In this document: piece by piece, positions 5,271-5,561 of the stretch
Layout: each line of letters starts with the position of its first letter
How positions within the stretch are numbered: the stretch's first letter is position 1
Source: Clostridia bacterium
GTDB taxonomy: Bacteria > Bacillota_A > Clostridia > Oscillospirales > CAG-272
DNA length: 5,561 nucleotides
Assembly: GCA_017472105.1 (NCBI GenBank)
Contig: JAFUQY010000269.1
Location: forward strand, 1 to 5,561
Reading direction: 5' to 3'
Notes under the pieces: model-generated
The model's database searches: none
Told to the model about the DNA's origin: nothing
Seen by the model: the letters and a program-made list of their open reading frames with translations, nothing else
Made by a program: the position numbers and the translations under genes

Positions 5271-5280
5271 GCCATACACG

Positions 5281-5317
5281 AAAAATAATCGACCACAGTA
5301 TTTCATGTGATCGACCA
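5281..5317 (-). terminator. Terminator of the serine recombinase gene
   Basis: On the minus strand TGGTCGATCACA (5317-5306) pairs with TGTGGTCGATTA (5297-5286) over 12 bp including three G-U pairs, with an 8-nt loop, followed by TTTTT (5285-5281). It lies 20 bp after the recombinase stop codon and 10 bp before the -35 box of the next unit. Confidence 0.87.
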
Positions 5318-5337
5318 TTTCCGTTATACCGAACTTC

Positions 5338-5561
5338 TCAGCTCAGCTCCTGTTCCACCTCCATCCCACCGATGAATACCACCTTGATCTTTTCTTTCGA
5401 TTCCACGATCACGCATTCAAGTATCTGCCGAACGATCTTGTAATCGCAGGTCAGCGGATGATTCTTCAGCCCTTCCATCACTGTGAAGATTTCATCAAGG
5501 CGGGACTTGGTATTTTCCCGTTTTTGTTTCGTATCCTCATAGTGGGAAAGCTGCTGTTCCA
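5338..5561 (-). CDS. Serine recombinase, C-terminal end only
   Basis: Only the last 73 codons and the TGA are in the window; the catalytic and DNA-binding parts lie beyond the right edge. The visible part has a charged, coiled-coil-like helix (KQKRENTKSRLDEI), then NHPLTCDYKIVRQILECVIV and ESKEKIKVVFIGGMEVEQEL. This pattern, a short helix with an Ile-rich strand and a final F-x-G-G-hydrophobic-E strand, is typical of the end of large site-specific serine recombinases of conjugative and other mobile elements in clostridia. Such enzymes insert or excise the element carrying them. The open frame continues to the window edge without a stop. The stop is followed by a strong terminator. Whether the gene is complete cannot be seen. 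Confidence 0.75.
   Translation of the reverse strand, partial: EQQLSHYEDTKQKRENTKSRLDEIFTVMEGLKNHPLTCDYKIVRQILECVIVESKEKIKVVFIGGMEVEQELS

Noticed and set aside
5288..5317. Direct repeat ATCGACCA at 5288-5295 and 5310-5317, first taken as a recombinase attachment or binding site
   Set aside because: The two copies are explained as the arms of a 12-bp terminator hairpin, whose sequence is nearly self-complementary. No other attachment-site signal was found.

Overview
The window looks like chromosomal sequence from a member of the Bacillota, most likely a gut-type clostridium. The reasons are good GGAG/GGAGG ribosome binding sites, near-consensus TTGACA/TATAAT promoters with 17-bp spacers, intrinsic terminators after most transcription units, and mobile-element proteins of types common in that group. 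This assignment is inference from style and families, not from a marker gene.

Layout. (1) Positions 1 to about 1500 hold an insertion sequence of the IS110 family. Its left end runs off the window. It has an intact 405-residue DEDD-type transposase (122-1339) with structured non-coding DNA on both sides, where a bridge RNA is expected for this family. (2) Positions 1500-1710 hold two promoters pointing away from each other. The leftward one fires into the insertion sequence and has no gene left to express. The rightward one carries a perfect 9-bp inverted repeat around its -10 box and drives a small zinc-ribbon membrane protein (1710-2297). (3) A two-way terminator (2307-2338) separates that gene from a leftward two-gene operon: a calcineurin-like metallophosphoesterase (3270-4268), then a sugar phosphate isomerase/epimerase-type TIM barrel protein (2352-3251). 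A near-perfect promoter at 4301-4329 drives the operon. (4) Further right, also leftward, a YczE/YitT-like membrane protein (4376-5059) has a leader of about 175 nt containing two successive intrinsic terminators and a possible leader peptide, which looks like an attenuation control region. (5) At the right edge is the last part of a serine recombinase gene (5338-5561) with its own strong terminator.

Two mobile-element genes of different kinds flank five kilobases of ordinary chromosomal genes. The isomerase and phosphoesterase probably act in one process, since they share a promoter and lie 18 bp apart, but the substrate cannot be read from the sequence. The most interesting items are the double-terminator leader of the membrane protein gene, the non-coding ends of the IS110 element with an orphan -35 box, and the operator-like repeat in front of the zinc-ribbon gene.
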